Shown one piece after another: positions 27,366-35,854 of a stretch of 64,000 nt of DNA. The stretch is taken from contig NZ_VJWE01000019.1 in assembly GCF_007993815.1 (NCBI RefSeq), forward strand, positions 176,480 to 240,479, read 5' to 3'. The position numbers and the translations under genes are program-made. The number at the start of each line of letters is the position of its first letter. Position 1 is the first letter of the stretch. This DNA is from Acidovorax delafieldii (GTDB lineage: Bacteria; Pseudomonadota; Gammaproteobacteria; Burkholderiales; Burkholderiaceae_C). The notes beneath the pieces are model-generated. The model did not search any database. It was given only the letters and a program-made list of their open reading frames with translations, and had not been told where the DNA came from.

Positions 27366-28355
27366 ATGGCCGCTGGCAGCCTGCTTGCTTTGCTCGACGA
27401 TATCGCCACCATCCTCGACGATGTGGCCTTGATGACCAAGGTGGCGGCCAAAAAGAGCGCTGCCATGGCCGACGATGTGTCGGTGATGACCAAGGTGGCT
27501 GCACAGAAGACGGCGGGCGTGCTGGGGGACGACCTGGCGCTCAACGCCCAGCAGGTGACCGGGGTGCGCGCTGAGCGCGAGATTCCGGTGGTGTGGGCGG
27601 TGGCCAAGGGCTCGTTCATCAACAAGGTCATCCTGGTGCCCGCTGCGCTGCTGATCAGCGCCTTTGCGCCGTGGGCCGTGACGCCGCTGCTGATGGTGGG
27701 GGGCGCCTTCTTGTGCTTTGAGGGCTTTGAGAAGGTAGCGCACAAGCTGCTGCACGCCCAGCATGAGGATGAGGCCGAGCATGAGAGCCACGCCAAGGCC
27801 AATGCCAATCCGGCGGTGGATCTGGTGGCCTTTGAAAAGGACAAGATCAAGGGCGCCGTGCGCACGGACTTCATCCTGTCGGCCGAAATCATTGCGATCA
27901 CGCTGGGCACGGTGGCCGCTGCGCCCTTCGTGCAGCAGCTCACGGTGCTGTCGGGCATCGCCGTCATCATGACCATCGGTGTCTATGGGTTGGTGGCGGG
28001 TATCGTCAAGCTGGACGACCTGGGCCTGTGGCTCAACAACAAGGCCAGCAGCGCCGCGCGCGCCCTGGGATCGGGCATCCTGCGCGCAGCACCCTGGCTG
28101 ATGAAGGGGCTGTCCATTGCGGGCACTGCGGCGATGTTTCTGGTGGGCGGTGGCATTCTGGTGCACGGCGTGCCTGCGTTGCACCATGCGGTTGAGGCTG
28201 CAGGTACGGCAGCGGCGCAATGGCCCGTGGGTGGGCTGTGGGCGGTGCTGGTGCCCAACCTGCTGAACGCCGTGGTGGGCATCGTGGCGGGTGGCCTGGT
28301 GCTGGCCGGGTGGACGCTGGTTCAGCGCCTGCGGGGCAAGTCCACAGCTCGATAG
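27366..28355 (+). CDS. DUF808 family inner-membrane protein
   Basis: A 329-residue protein of the YedI/DUF808 family, function unknown. The N-terminus shows the family pattern [19 protein letters not shown], a partial internal duplication ([16 protein letters not shown] and [16 protein letters not shown]), and then the [21 protein letters not shown] segment. Five or six membrane helices are predicted from about residue 85 to the C-terminus. The ATG at 27366 (MAAGSLL) is chosen because this is the conserved N-terminus; an upstream in-frame start adds unfamiliar sequence. It is a single gene. Confidence 0.85.
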   Translation: MAAGSLLALLDDIATILDDVALMTKVAAKKSAAMADDVSVMTKVAAQKTAGVLGDDLALNAQQVTGVRAEREIPVVWAVAKGSFINKVILVPAALLISAFAPWAVTPLLMVGGAFLCFEGFEKVAHKLLHAQHEDEAEHESHAKANANPAVDLVAFEKDKIKGAVRTDFILSAEIIAITLGTVAAAPFVQQLTVLSGIAVIMTIGVYGLVAGIVKLDDLGLWLNNKASSAARALGSGILRAAPWLMKGLSIAGTAAMFLVGGGILVHGVPALHHAVEAAGTAAAQWPVGGLWAVLVPNLLNAVVGIVAGGLVLAGWTLVQRLRGKSTAR

Positions 28356-28365
28356 TGGGTATTCC

Positions 28366-28379
28366 TTGATCTAGGTCTA
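28366..28379 (+). promoter_or_regulatory. FNR-like half-palindrome upstream of ompW
   Basis: TTGAT at 28366-28370, four bases, then GTCTA, compared with the FNR/ANR consensus TTGATnnnnATCAA (two mismatches in the second half). It lies about 100 bp before the ompW start; ompW genes are commonly oxygen-regulated. Weak evidence. Confidence 0.25.
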
Positions 28380-28481
28380 AGGGTTACTACCGAGGGCTTG
28401 AGGTAAGGCAAGGCCGGGTCGTGGCCGCAGCGGTTCAATGCATGCACGGGGGTCGTCCCCGTCCAACCGATGCGAAATACC

Positions 28482-29072
28482 ATGAAAAAGAACCTGCTGG
28501 CTGTCGCCGTTCTCTGTGCCCTCTCTTCTGGCGCTGCCCTGGCGCAACAGGCTGAAGGCCCCTGGATGGTCCGTGCACGTGCGGTGCACCTGGACAGCGC
28601 CAACAAGGACAGCACACCGCTGGGCCTGTCGGTCAACAATAAGACCATCCCTGAAGTGGATGTCACCTACTTCTTCAACAAGAACATCGCGGCCGAGCTG
28701 ATCCTGACCGTGCCCCAGAAGCACACGCTCAGCGCTGGCGGCGCAGCCATTGGCACGCTCAAGCACCTGCCCCCCACACTGCTGGCGCAGTACCACTTTG
28801 ATGCCCCCGGCTTCAAGCCCTACGTGGGCGCGGGCCTGAACTACACGCGTTTCTCGAGCGTGAACCTGCCCGCAGGCGTGAGCATTGACCGCAACAGCTT
28901 CGGCCCCGCGCTGCAAGTGGGTGTGGACATCCCGCTGGCCAAGAACCTGTACCTCAACTTCGACGTGAAGAAGGTTTTCATCAAGACCGACGTGAGCGCA
29001 GGCGGTGCCAAGCTGGGCACCTTCAAGGTGGACCCCGTTCTGGTGGGCGTGGGTCTGGGCTGGCGCTTCTAA
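28482..29072 (+). CDS. ompW: OmpW family outer membrane protein
   Basis: A 196-residue protein with a signal peptide (MKKNLLAVAVLCALSSGAALA, cleavage before QQAEG) and an eight-stranded barrel pattern ending in the outer-membrane C-terminal motif GVGLGWRF with terminal Phe. Family segments seen: IPEVDVTYFFNKNIAAELI, PTLLAQYHFD and FKPYVGAGLNYT. OmpW forms a narrow hydrophobic channel and is often linked to small hydrophobic molecules or stress. The ATG at 28482 is chosen over one at 28470 because it begins the signal peptide. It is transcribed alone and ends at a strong terminator. Confidence 0.9.
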   Translation: MKKNLLAVAVLCALSSGAALAQQAEGPWMVRARAVHLDSANKDSTPLGLSVNNKTIPEVDVTYFFNKNIAAELILTVPQKHTLSAGGAAIGTLKHLPPTLLAQYHFDAPGFKPYVGAGLNYTRFSSVNLPAGVSIDRNSFGPALQVGVDIPLAKNLYLNFDVKKVFIKTDVSAGGAKLGTFKVDPVLVGVGLGWRF

Positions 29073-29131
29073 GGGCACAGGGCCCCAGGCGGGCCCTGCG
29101 TTCCTGACAATAAAAGTTCTCCAAGGGTCTG

Positions 29132-29162
29132 AAGGGCTGGCGCATGCGCCAGCCCTTTTTTT
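29132..29162 (+). terminator. Intrinsic terminator after ompW
   Basis: A self-complementary GGGCTGGCGCATGCGCCAGCCC flanked by AA and a run of seven T. A near-perfect stem; the last bases are TTTTTTT. Confidence 0.9.
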
Positions 29163-29312
29163 GTGGGTGCGGAAATGGCCTACACACGGCAGTCAGCGAG
29201 GCAACGCACAATGGGGCAGGGGAGCGTGTGGGGCGTGCCGCAATGTGGGCGCTCCAGGTGCCTCTGCTTTTGACCACCCGGCGGCGCTGCCGCCCCAACG
29301 TCCTGACGACCC

Positions 29313-30230
29313 ATGCTCCTGCCTCGCTATTCCGACATCACCCACGGACTGACCCAGCGGCCCGCACGCATCTCCCCCAAGTATTTCTACGACCAGCATG
29401 GCTCGCAGCTGTTTGAAGCCATCACACGCCTGCCGGAGTACTACCCCACACGCACCGAAATGGCGCTGATGCAGACACATGCAGACAGCATCGCGGGCGC
29501 CGTGGGCGCAGGCCGCACCCTGATCGAACTGGGCGCGGGCAACTGCCAGAAGGCCCGCACCCTGTGCCATCTGGTGCAGCCGGCCTGTTTTGTGGGCGTG
29601 GACATTTCGGCGGATTTTCTGGAGCAGGCGGTGCAAGGGCTGCGCGACGACTTCCCGGCGCTGGATGCCCGCGCGCTGGCGGGCGACATGACCCTGGGGG
29701 TGTCACTGCCTGACGACATTCCCCGCACCGGGCGCCTCGTGTTCTACCCGGGCTCGTCCATCGGCAACTTTGACCCGCCGCACGCGCTGGAGCTGCTGGC
29801 CCACATGCGCGAGCTGATCGACGACGATGGCGGCCTGCTCATTGGCATCGATTTGCCCAAGGATGTGGCGGTGCTCGAAGCCGCCTACGACGATGCAGCG
29901 GGGGTCACCGCCGAGTTCAACCGCAATGTGCTGCGGCATGTGAACCGCCTGATCGGCAGCGACTTTGACGTGGCGCAGTGGCAGCACCGTGCGTTCTTCA
30001 ACCCCGAGGCGTCGCGCATCGAAATGCACCTGGAGGCCGCCTCTGACACCGAGGTGTGCTGGCCCGGCGGCGGTCGCAGGTTCGACCAGGGCGAGCGCAT
30101 CCACACCGAGAACAGCTACAAGTACCCGTTGCCCGTGTTCACCGACATGCTTGCGCGCGCCGGTTTTGCGCAGGCGCAGGCGTGGACAGACGAGCGGGGC
30201 TGGTTCGCGGTCGTCCACGCCCGTCCTTGA
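29313..30230 (+). CDS. egtD: L-histidine N-alpha-methyltransferase (ergothioneine synthesis)
   Basis: A 305-residue SAM-dependent enzyme that trimethylates histidine to hercynine. Recognised by the EgtD start RPARISPKYFYDQHGSQLFE, LPEYYPTRTEMALM, the SAM motif LIELGAGNCQKARTL and FYPGSSIGNF. The domain of unknown function DUF2260 typical of EgtD spans the protein. It is followed after 12 bp by egtB, so the two steps needed for the sulfoxide intermediate are co-transcribed. The EgtE-type lyase, EgtA and EgtC are not in the window. Confidence 0.94.
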   Translation: MLLPRYSDITHGLTQRPARISPKYFYDQHGSQLFEAITRLPEYYPTRTEMALMQTHADSIAGAVGAGRTLIELGAGNCQKARTLCHLVQPACFVGVDISADFLEQAVQGLRDDFPALDARALAGDMTLGVSLPDDIPRTGRLVFYPGSSIGNFDPPHALELLAHMRELIDDDGGLLIGIDLPKDVAVLEAAYDDAAGVTAEFNRNVLRHVNRLIGSDFDVAQWQHRAFFNPEASRIEMHLEAASDTEVCWPGGGRRFDQGERIHTENSYKYPLPVFTDMLARAGFAQAQAWTDERGWFAVVHARP

Positions 30231-30242
30231 CCGGTGGCTGCC

Positions 30243-31448
30243 ATGACCGTGACATCCACCGCATTTGACACGCTGCTGGCGCGCTACACCGCCGTGCGCG
30301 GTCGCTCGCTGGCCCTGGCGGCTCCGCTGTCGCCCGAGGACTGCGCCGCGCAGTCCATGCCCGACGCCAGTCCCACCAAATGGCACCTGGCCCACACCAC
30401 CTGGTTCTTTGAGACCTTTGTGCTCGAAGCCCACGAGCCCGGTTTTCAGCCGTTTGCACCGGCGTTCCGGGTGCTGTTCAACTCCTACTACAACGGTGTG
30501 GGCGCCAAGCACCCGCGTCCGCAGCGCGGGCTGCTCACGCGGCCATCGCTGGACGAGGTGCTCGCCTACCGGGCCGACGTGGACGCCCGCATGGCGCGCC
30601 TGTGGCCCACTGTGGCGCACGACGCTGCGCTGCGTGGCCTGATCGAGCTGGGCCTGCAGCATGAGCAACAGCACCAGGAGCTGATGCTCACCGACATCCT
30701 GCACCTGCTGTCCTGCAACCCCTTGTTCCCTACCTACGCCAAGCCTTCAGAGGCTGTGGCGCCCGAGGCTGACCAAACACTGGCGTGGCATTCCTTTGAC
30801 GGGGGGCTGGCCGATATCGGCCACGCTGGCAGCGGCTTTGCCTTTGACAACGAGGGCCCGCGCCATCGTGTGTATCTGCATCCCTACGCGCTGGCCTCGC
30901 GGTTGGTGACGCAGGCCGAGTATCTGGCGTTTGTGGAAGGTGGCGGCTACCACAACCCACTGCTCTGGCTGGCCGAAGGCTGGGACTGGCGGGCGGCGCA
31001 GGGTCTGGAGCAGCCGCTGTACTGGCATCGCATCGACGGGGCCTGGCACCAGTTCACGCTGGCCGGCCTGCAGCCGCTGCAGGGCAACCAGCCGGTGGTG
31101 CATCTGTCGTACTACGAGGCCGATGCCTACGCGCGCTGGGTGGGCGCGCGCCTGCCCACGGAGGCTGAATGGGAGCATGCGGCCGCGCAGGGTGCCGCTG
31201 GCATGGCGCAGTGGCACGGCGCTGCGTGGCAGTGGACGCAGTCGAGCTACGCGCCGTACCCAGGCTTCCGGGTGGCTGAAGGCGCCGTGGGTGAGTACAA
31301 CGGCAAGTTCATGGTCAACCAGTACGTGCTGCGGGGCTCGTCCAACGCCACGCCGCCAGGGCACGAGCGACGGACCTACCGCAACTTCTTTCCGGCCACG
31401 GCGCGCTGGCAGTTCACCGGCATTCGGCTGGCACGCGACCTCGGCTGA
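30243..31448 (+). CDS. egtB: Ergothioneine biosynthesis iron-dependent sulfoxide synthase EgtB
   Basis: A 401-residue enzyme that couples hercynine to a thiol donor with O2 on a non-haem iron. The N-terminal DinB-like domain has WHLAHTTWFFETFVL and LQHEQQHQELMLTDIL, which supply the iron histidines. The C-terminal formylglycine-generating (sulfatase-modifying) domain has RLPTEAEWEHAA and MVNQYVLRGSS. Whether it uses cysteine or gamma-glutamylcysteine is not settled by sequence here; absence of egtA nearby would suit cysteine. Start: ATG at 30243 follows GGTGGCTGCC closely after egtD; an earlier start at 30234 is possible. Confidence 0.93.
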   Translation: MTVTSTAFDTLLARYTAVRGRSLALAAPLSPEDCAAQSMPDASPTKWHLAHTTWFFETFVLEAHEPGFQPFAPAFRVLFNSYYNGVGAKHPRPQRGLLTRPSLDEVLAYRADVDARMARLWPTVAHDAALRGLIELGLQHEQQHQELMLTDILHLLSCNPLFPTYAKPSEAVAPEADQTLAWHSFDGGLADIGHAGSGFAFDNEGPRHRVYLHPYALASRLVTQAEYLAFVEGGGYHNPLLWLAEGWDWRAAQGLEQPLYWHRIDGAWHQFTLAGLQPLQGNQPVVHLSYYEADAYARWVGARLPTEAEWEHAAAQGAAGMAQWHGAAWQWTQSSYAPYPGFRVAEGAVGEYNGKFMVNQYVLRGSSNATPPGHERRTYRNFFPATARWQFTGIRLARDLG

Positions 31449-31532
31449 AGGCGGCCAGCGCCCGGCGCTGGCCGTCATCGACACGCCGCGTTGGGGCCGG
31501 CATGACGGTGTCGCTACGTGTCGTGGTCTTGT

Positions 31533-31595
31533 TTGCTATCAAATGTGTAGCTGTTGGCGCATATTCCACTAGCGCTTGGACGCAAAAATCCTCAA
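31533..31595. repeat. Dispersed palindromic repeat, copy R6, between egtB and metY
   Basis: Reads TGCTATCAAATGTGTAGC, TGTTGGCGCATATTCC, ACTAGCGCTTGG, ACGCAAAAATC. It lies between convergent genes and is the reference for the block order in the other copies. A separate hairpin, GGCCAGCGCC/GGCGCTGGCC at 31454-31473, lies just after egtB and may act as a terminator. Confidence 0.7.
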
Positions 31596-31652
31596 AAGTA
31601 CGGTGTCAGGTGCCTGGCCATGCGCTTTTGGGGGCGCATGGCCATTCGCACA

Positions 31653-32936
31653 TCACACCTTGTCGAGTGCCTGCGCCAGGTCCGCCCGCAGGTCGTCGAT
31701 GTGCTCGATGCCGACCGACAGGCGCACCATGCCTTCGCTCACGCCCGCCTTGGCCAGCTCTTCGGGATTGAGCTGGCGGTGGGTGGTGGACGCGGGGTGG
31801 GTGGCCAGCGACTTTGCATCGCCAATGTTCACGAGGCGCGTGAAGAGCTGCAGCGCGTCGAGGAAACTGGCACCTGCCGCACGTGGATCGGCGTCGCTGT
31901 TCTTCACGCCAAAGCTCAGGATGCCCGATGCCTTGCCGCCTGACTGGCGTTGCACCAGCGCGTGGTCCGGGTGGTCGGGCAGACCGGCGTAGCGCACCCA
32001 TTCGACCTTGGGGTGGCTTTGCAGGTACTGGGCAATGGCCAGCGTGTTGTCGCAGATACGGTCCATGCGCAGCGCCAGGGTTTCAATGCCTTGCAGGATC
32101 AGGAAGGCATTGAGCGGCGCCAGCGCCGCACCCGTGTTGCGCAGTGGCACCACGCGTGCACGGCCGATGAAGGCGGCGGGGCCCAGCGCCTCGGTGTAGA
32201 CCACGCCGTGGTAGCTCACGTCGGGCTCGTTCAGGCGCGGGAAGCGTGCCTTGTGCTCCGCCCACGGGAATTTGCCGCTGTCCACAATCGCGCCGCCCAC
32301 GCTGTTGCCGTGGCCGCCCAGGTACTTGGTGAGCGAGTGCACCACGATATCGGCGCCATGCTCGATGGGGCGCAGCAGGTAGGGGCTGGGTACCGTGTTG
32401 TCCACGATCAGCGGCACGCCATGGTCATGCGCCACCTTGGCCAGCGCGGCGATGTCGGTCACGTTGCCCAGCGGGTTGCCGATGGACTCGATGAAGATGG
32501 CCTTGGTGCGCGCATCGATGTGCTGCGCAAAGCTGGCCGGGTCGCGCGGGTCGGCAAAGCGGGTGGTGATGCCCTGCTGCGGCAGCGTGTGGGCAAACAG
32601 GTTGTAGGTGCCGCCGTAGAGCGTGCTGGCCGAGACGATGTTGTCGCCCGCCTCGGCAATGGTCTGGATGGCGTAGGTGATGGCGGCCATGCCCGAGGCC
32701 ACGGCCAGCGCGGCAATGCCGCCTTCAAGGGCCGCGACGCGCTTTTCGAGCACGTCGGTGGTGGGGTTCATGATGCGGGTGTAGATGTTGCCCGGCACCT
32801 TCAAGTCAAACAGGTCGGCGCCATGCTGGGCGCTGTCAAACGCGTAGGCCACCGTCTGGTAGATGGGCACGGCCACCGCCTTGGTGGTGGGGTCGGGGCT
32901 GTAGCCAGCGTGGACGGCCAGGGTTTCGATCTGCAT
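31653..32936 (-). CDS. metY: O-acetylhomoserine aminocarboxypropyltransferase (sulfhydrylase)
   Basis: A 427-residue PLP enzyme of the Cys/Met metabolism family that makes homocysteine from O-acetylhomoserine and sulfide. Motifs: [37 protein letters not shown] and the PLP lysine segment [18 protein letters not shown]-terminal [16 protein letters not shown] is typical. Start at 32936 ([11 protein letters not shown]) fits the family; MKETAP at 32954 is a possible alternative. The longer upstream frame is unlike the family. It is downstream of nothing on its strand, with 169 bp to the P-type ATPase gene end. No SAM riboswitch was recognised in 32937-33105. Confidence 0.93.
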   Translation of the reverse strand: MQIETLAVHAGYSPDPTTKAVAVPIYQTVAYAFDSAQHGADLFDLKVPGNIYTRIMNPTTDVLEKRVAALEGGIAALAVASGMAAITYAIQTIAEAGDNIVSASTLYGGTYNLFAHTLPQQGITTRFADPRDPASFAQHIDARTKAIFIESIGNPLGNVTDIAALAKVAHDHGVPLIVDNTVPSPYLLRPIEHGADIVVHSLTKYLGGHGNSVGGAIVDSGKFPWAEHKARFPRLNEPDVSYHGVVYTEALGPAAFIGRARVVPLRNTGAALAPLNAFLILQGIETLALRMDRICDNTLAIAQYLQSHPKVEWVRYAGLPDHPDHALVQRQSGGKASGILSFGVKNSDADPRAAGASFLDALQLFTRLVNIGDAKSLATHPASTTHRQLNPEELAKAGVSEGMVRLSVGIEHIDDLRADLAQALDKV

Positions 32937-33105
32937 GGGTGCTGTCTCTTTCATTGAAGGGATGGGAGTGGAACAACCGGGCTCGGCCCATTGCTGGACG
33001 AGGCCCGATGTGCCGATGGCGCGGGCCATTCTGGCACCCTGGACCCCTGGCGTCATCGAATCGTTGGCTATGTGCTTATGACGTTCATGTTCGCCCTGGA
33101 CTCTT

Positions 33106-35799
33106 TCAGGCCGAGGGCTCGTCCATGGCGCTGTCCATGGGCTCTGGGGTGGCGCGCCGCGCCTGCTGGCTACGGCGCCAGGCCTTCTCGACTTCCACGA
33201 CCACCAGCACCACCAGCGCTGCGCCAATGCACAGGGCCAGCTCGCCCAGGCTCAGCGGCTCGGTGCGGAAGATGGGGTTGAGCCAGGGCACATAGATGGT
33301 GGCCATCTGCAGCGCAAAGGTGAGCAGCACGGCACCCAGCAGCGGGCGGTTGCTCAGCAGGCCCAGGCGCCAGATGGGTTCGGATTCGGAGCGAATGGCG
33401 ATCACATGCGCCATCTGCGCCAGCGTGAGCACGGTGAACACCATGGTCTGCCAGTGCGTGTGGCCGGTGTGCAGGGCCCAGGCCTGCACCGCCAGGCACA
33501 GCCCGCCGATGAGCAGGCCCACACCCAGGATGTGCTGCCACATGCCGTGGGCAAACAGGCTTTCGCGCGGCGCGCGGGGCGGGCGCTGCATGATGCCGCG
33601 CTCGGCCGGTTCGGCGGCCAGCGCTAGGCCGGGCAGGCCGTCTGTGACGAGGTTGACCCACAGGATGTGGATGGGCAGCAAAGGGATGGGCAGCAGCAAC
33701 AGCGGCGCGAGGAAGATGGTCCAGATCTCGCCCGAGTTGCCCGTCATCGCGTAGCGCACAAACTTGCGGATGTTGTCGTAGATGCGGCGGCCTTCGCGCA
33801 CCGCCGCGACGATGGTGGCGAAGTTGTCGTCCAGCAGCACCAGGCTCGATGCCTCGCGTGCCACGTCGGTGCCGCCCTGGCCCATGGCCACGCCGATGTC
33901 GGCACGCTTGAGCGCCGGGGCATCGTTCACGCCGTCCCCTGTCATGGCCACAAAGTGGCCCTGGGCCTGCAGCGCCTCGACGATGCGGATCTTCTGCGCC
34001 GGGTCCACGCGGGCGTAGACCTGCACCTGCTCCACGCGGGCGCGCAGGGCAGCATCGTCCAGTGTGGCCAGGTCGGCGCCAGTGAGCACCGGGGCATCGC
34101 TGCTCTTCACAATGCCCAGGCGGTGCGCAATCGCGCGTGCAGTCGCAGGATGGTCGCCCGTGATCATTACGGGCGTGATGCCCGCACTGATGCAGTCGCG
34201 CACTGCGGCCTGGGCCTCGGCGCGGGGTGGGTCGATGAGGGCGATCAGGCCCAGCAGCTCCAGCTGGTTTTCTACTGCGTCGATGTCGTTGGTGTCGGGC
34301 AGGCGGGCGTGGCTGCGGCGGGCGAGGGCCAGCACGCGCAACCCCTGTGCAGCGAGCTGCTGGGCAGTGGCGAGGACCTTGGCGGTGTCTAGTGCGGCAG
34401 CGCCTTCAGGCGTCCAGTGGGCGGCGCAGCGGGGCAGCACGGATTCGGGCGCGCCTTTGGTGTAGGCCACAATGCCTGCGGCCGCGCGGTGGAAGGTCGT
34501 CATGCGCTTGCGGTCGGAGTCAAACGGTTGCTCCTGCACGCGGGGGCTGGCAGCGTCGAGCTGGGCCTTGTCCAGCCCGCCCGCATGGGCGGCGAGCACC
34601 AACGCGGTCTCGGTGGGGTCGCCCAGCCAGTGGATGCCCGACTGGCCCTCTTCGTTGTGAACCTGCAGCTTGGCGTCGTTGCACAGCGCGGCGGCGCACA
34701 GGGCTTCGGCGTGGGCCGCACCGGGCAAGGGGTCGCCGGGCACCCAGCGCACACCGTGTGCCAGCAGCAGCTCGGCATGCATGCGGTTCTGGGTCAGGGT
34801 GCCGGTCTTGTCTGAGCAGATGGTGGTGACCGAGCCCAGGGTCTCCACCGAGGGCAGGCGCCGCACCAGGGCATGCACTGCCACCATGCGGCGCGCCCCC
34901 AGGGCCAGCAGCACCGTGACCACGGCGGGCAGGGCCTCGGGGATGGCGGCCACCGCCAGGCTGATGGCGGTGAGGGCCATCAGCAGCGGCGCCTCGCCGC
35001 GCAGCACGCCCACCACAAAGATCACCGCGCAGATGCCCAGCACCGCTATCGCCAGGCGCTTGCCAAACGCCGCGAGGCGCAGTTGCAGCGGCGTGCTGCG
35101 GTCGCCGGTGTCGAGCAGCGTGGCCACCTTGCCCAGCTCGGTGCGCATGCCGGTGGCCACCACCAGGCCGCGTGCGCGGCCGTGGGTGGCGGTGGTGCCC
35201 TTGAAGGCCATGTTGGTGCGGTCGCCGAGCGCGCCCACGTCTTCGGCTGCCAGGGCTTCGGTCTGCTTGGCCACCGTGACGGACTCGCCCGTGAGGGCCG
35301 ATTCATCCACCTGCAACTGCGCGATCTCGATGAGCCGCAGGTCGGCCGGGATCTGGTTGCCCGCCTCCAGCAGCACGATGTCGCCAGGCACGAGCACGGT
35401 GGCAGGAACCACCTGCACCGCACCGCTGCGCAGCACGGTGGCGTGCGCCGCGGCCAGCTGGCGCAGTGCCGCCATGGCCTGGTCGGCGCGCCAGGCCTGC
35501 ACAAAGCCGATGACGGCATTGAGCACCACGATGACGAGGATCACCAGCGTGTCGGTGACCTCGCCCACCAGCCCCGAGATGACGGCCGCACCCAGCAGCA
35601 CCAGCACCATGAAGTCCTTGAACTGGTCGGCCAGCAGGCGCCACCAGGGGCGGTCCTGCGATGCGGCCAACTCGTTGGCGCCATGGGTGGCGCTGCGGCG
35701 CAGCGCTTCGTCGGCGTGCAGGCCTGCGTCAGGGTTGACGCCATGGGCCTGGGCCACGGCGTCGGTGGGGTGCAGGTGCGGCGCGGTGGATGGGGACAT
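33106..35799 (-). CDS. Calcium-type cation-transporting P-type ATPase (P2A-like)
   Basis: An 897-residue ATP-driven cation pump of the inner membrane. Motifs in order: actuator TGES (in ALTGESVTV), M4 PEALPAV with the ion-binding Glu, phosphorylation motif CSDKTGTLTQN, MTGDGVNDAPALK, M5 NSGEIW with Asn and Glu, and M6 WVNLVTDGLPGLAL with Asn, Thr and Asp. These reproduce the site-II calcium ligands of SERCA/PMR1 enzymes, so Ca2+ (possibly Mn2+) is the best-supported cargo. The start at 35799 (MSPSTAP) is chosen; the frame extends 12 residues further. It stands alone; the rlhA gene is upstream on the same strand after 55 bp. Confidence 0.9.
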   Translation of the reverse strand: MSPSTAPHLHPTDAVAQAHGVNPDAGLHADEALRRSATHGANELAASQDRPWWRLLADQFKDFMVLVLLGAAVISGLVGEVTDTLVILVIVVLNAVIGFVQAWRADQAMAALRQLAAAHATVLRSGAVQVVPATVLVPGDIVLLEAGNQIPADLRLIEIAQLQVDESALTGESVTVAKQTEALAAEDVGALGDRTNMAFKGTTATHGRARGLVVATGMRTELGKVATLLDTGDRSTPLQLRLAAFGKRLAIAVLGICAVIFVVGVLRGEAPLLMALTAISLAVAAIPEALPAVVTVLLALGARRMVAVHALVRRLPSVETLGSVTTICSDKTGTLTQNRMHAELLLAHGVRWVPGDPLPGAAHAEALCAAALCNDAKLQVHNEEGQSGIHWLGDPTETALVLAAHAGGLDKAQLDAASPRVQEQPFDSDRKRMTTFHRAAAGIVAYTKGAPESVLPRCAAHWTPEGAAALDTAKVLATAQQLAAQGLRVLALARRSHARLPDTNDIDAVENQLELLGLIALIDPPRAEAQAAVRDCISAGITPVMITGDHPATARAIAHRLGIVKSSDAPVLTGADLATLDDAALRARVEQVQVYARVDPAQKIRIVEALQAQGHFVAMTGDGVNDAPALKRADIGVAMGQGGTDVAREASSLVLLDDNFATIVAAVREGRRIYDNIRKFVRYAMTGNSGEIWTIFLAPLLLLPIPLLPIHILWVNLVTDGLPGLALAAEPAERGIMQRPPRAPRESLFAHGMWQHILGVGLLIGGLCLAVQAWALHTGHTHWQTMVFTVLTLAQMAHVIAIRSESEPIWRLGLLSNRPLLGAVLLTFALQMATIYVPWLNPIFRTEPLSLGELALCIGAALVVLVVVEVEKAWRRSQQARRATPEPMDSAMDEPSA

Positions 35800-35854
35800 G
35801 CGGCGATCGGTGAAACGGGCCGCACGCCCGCACAAGGACTTCTTCGGCGTTGCC

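Noticed and set aside
32937..33227. N-terminal extension of metY to 33227
   Set aside because: A 97-residue Arg/Trp-rich extension would overlap the end of the P-type ATPase gene; family members begin at [11 protein letters not shown].
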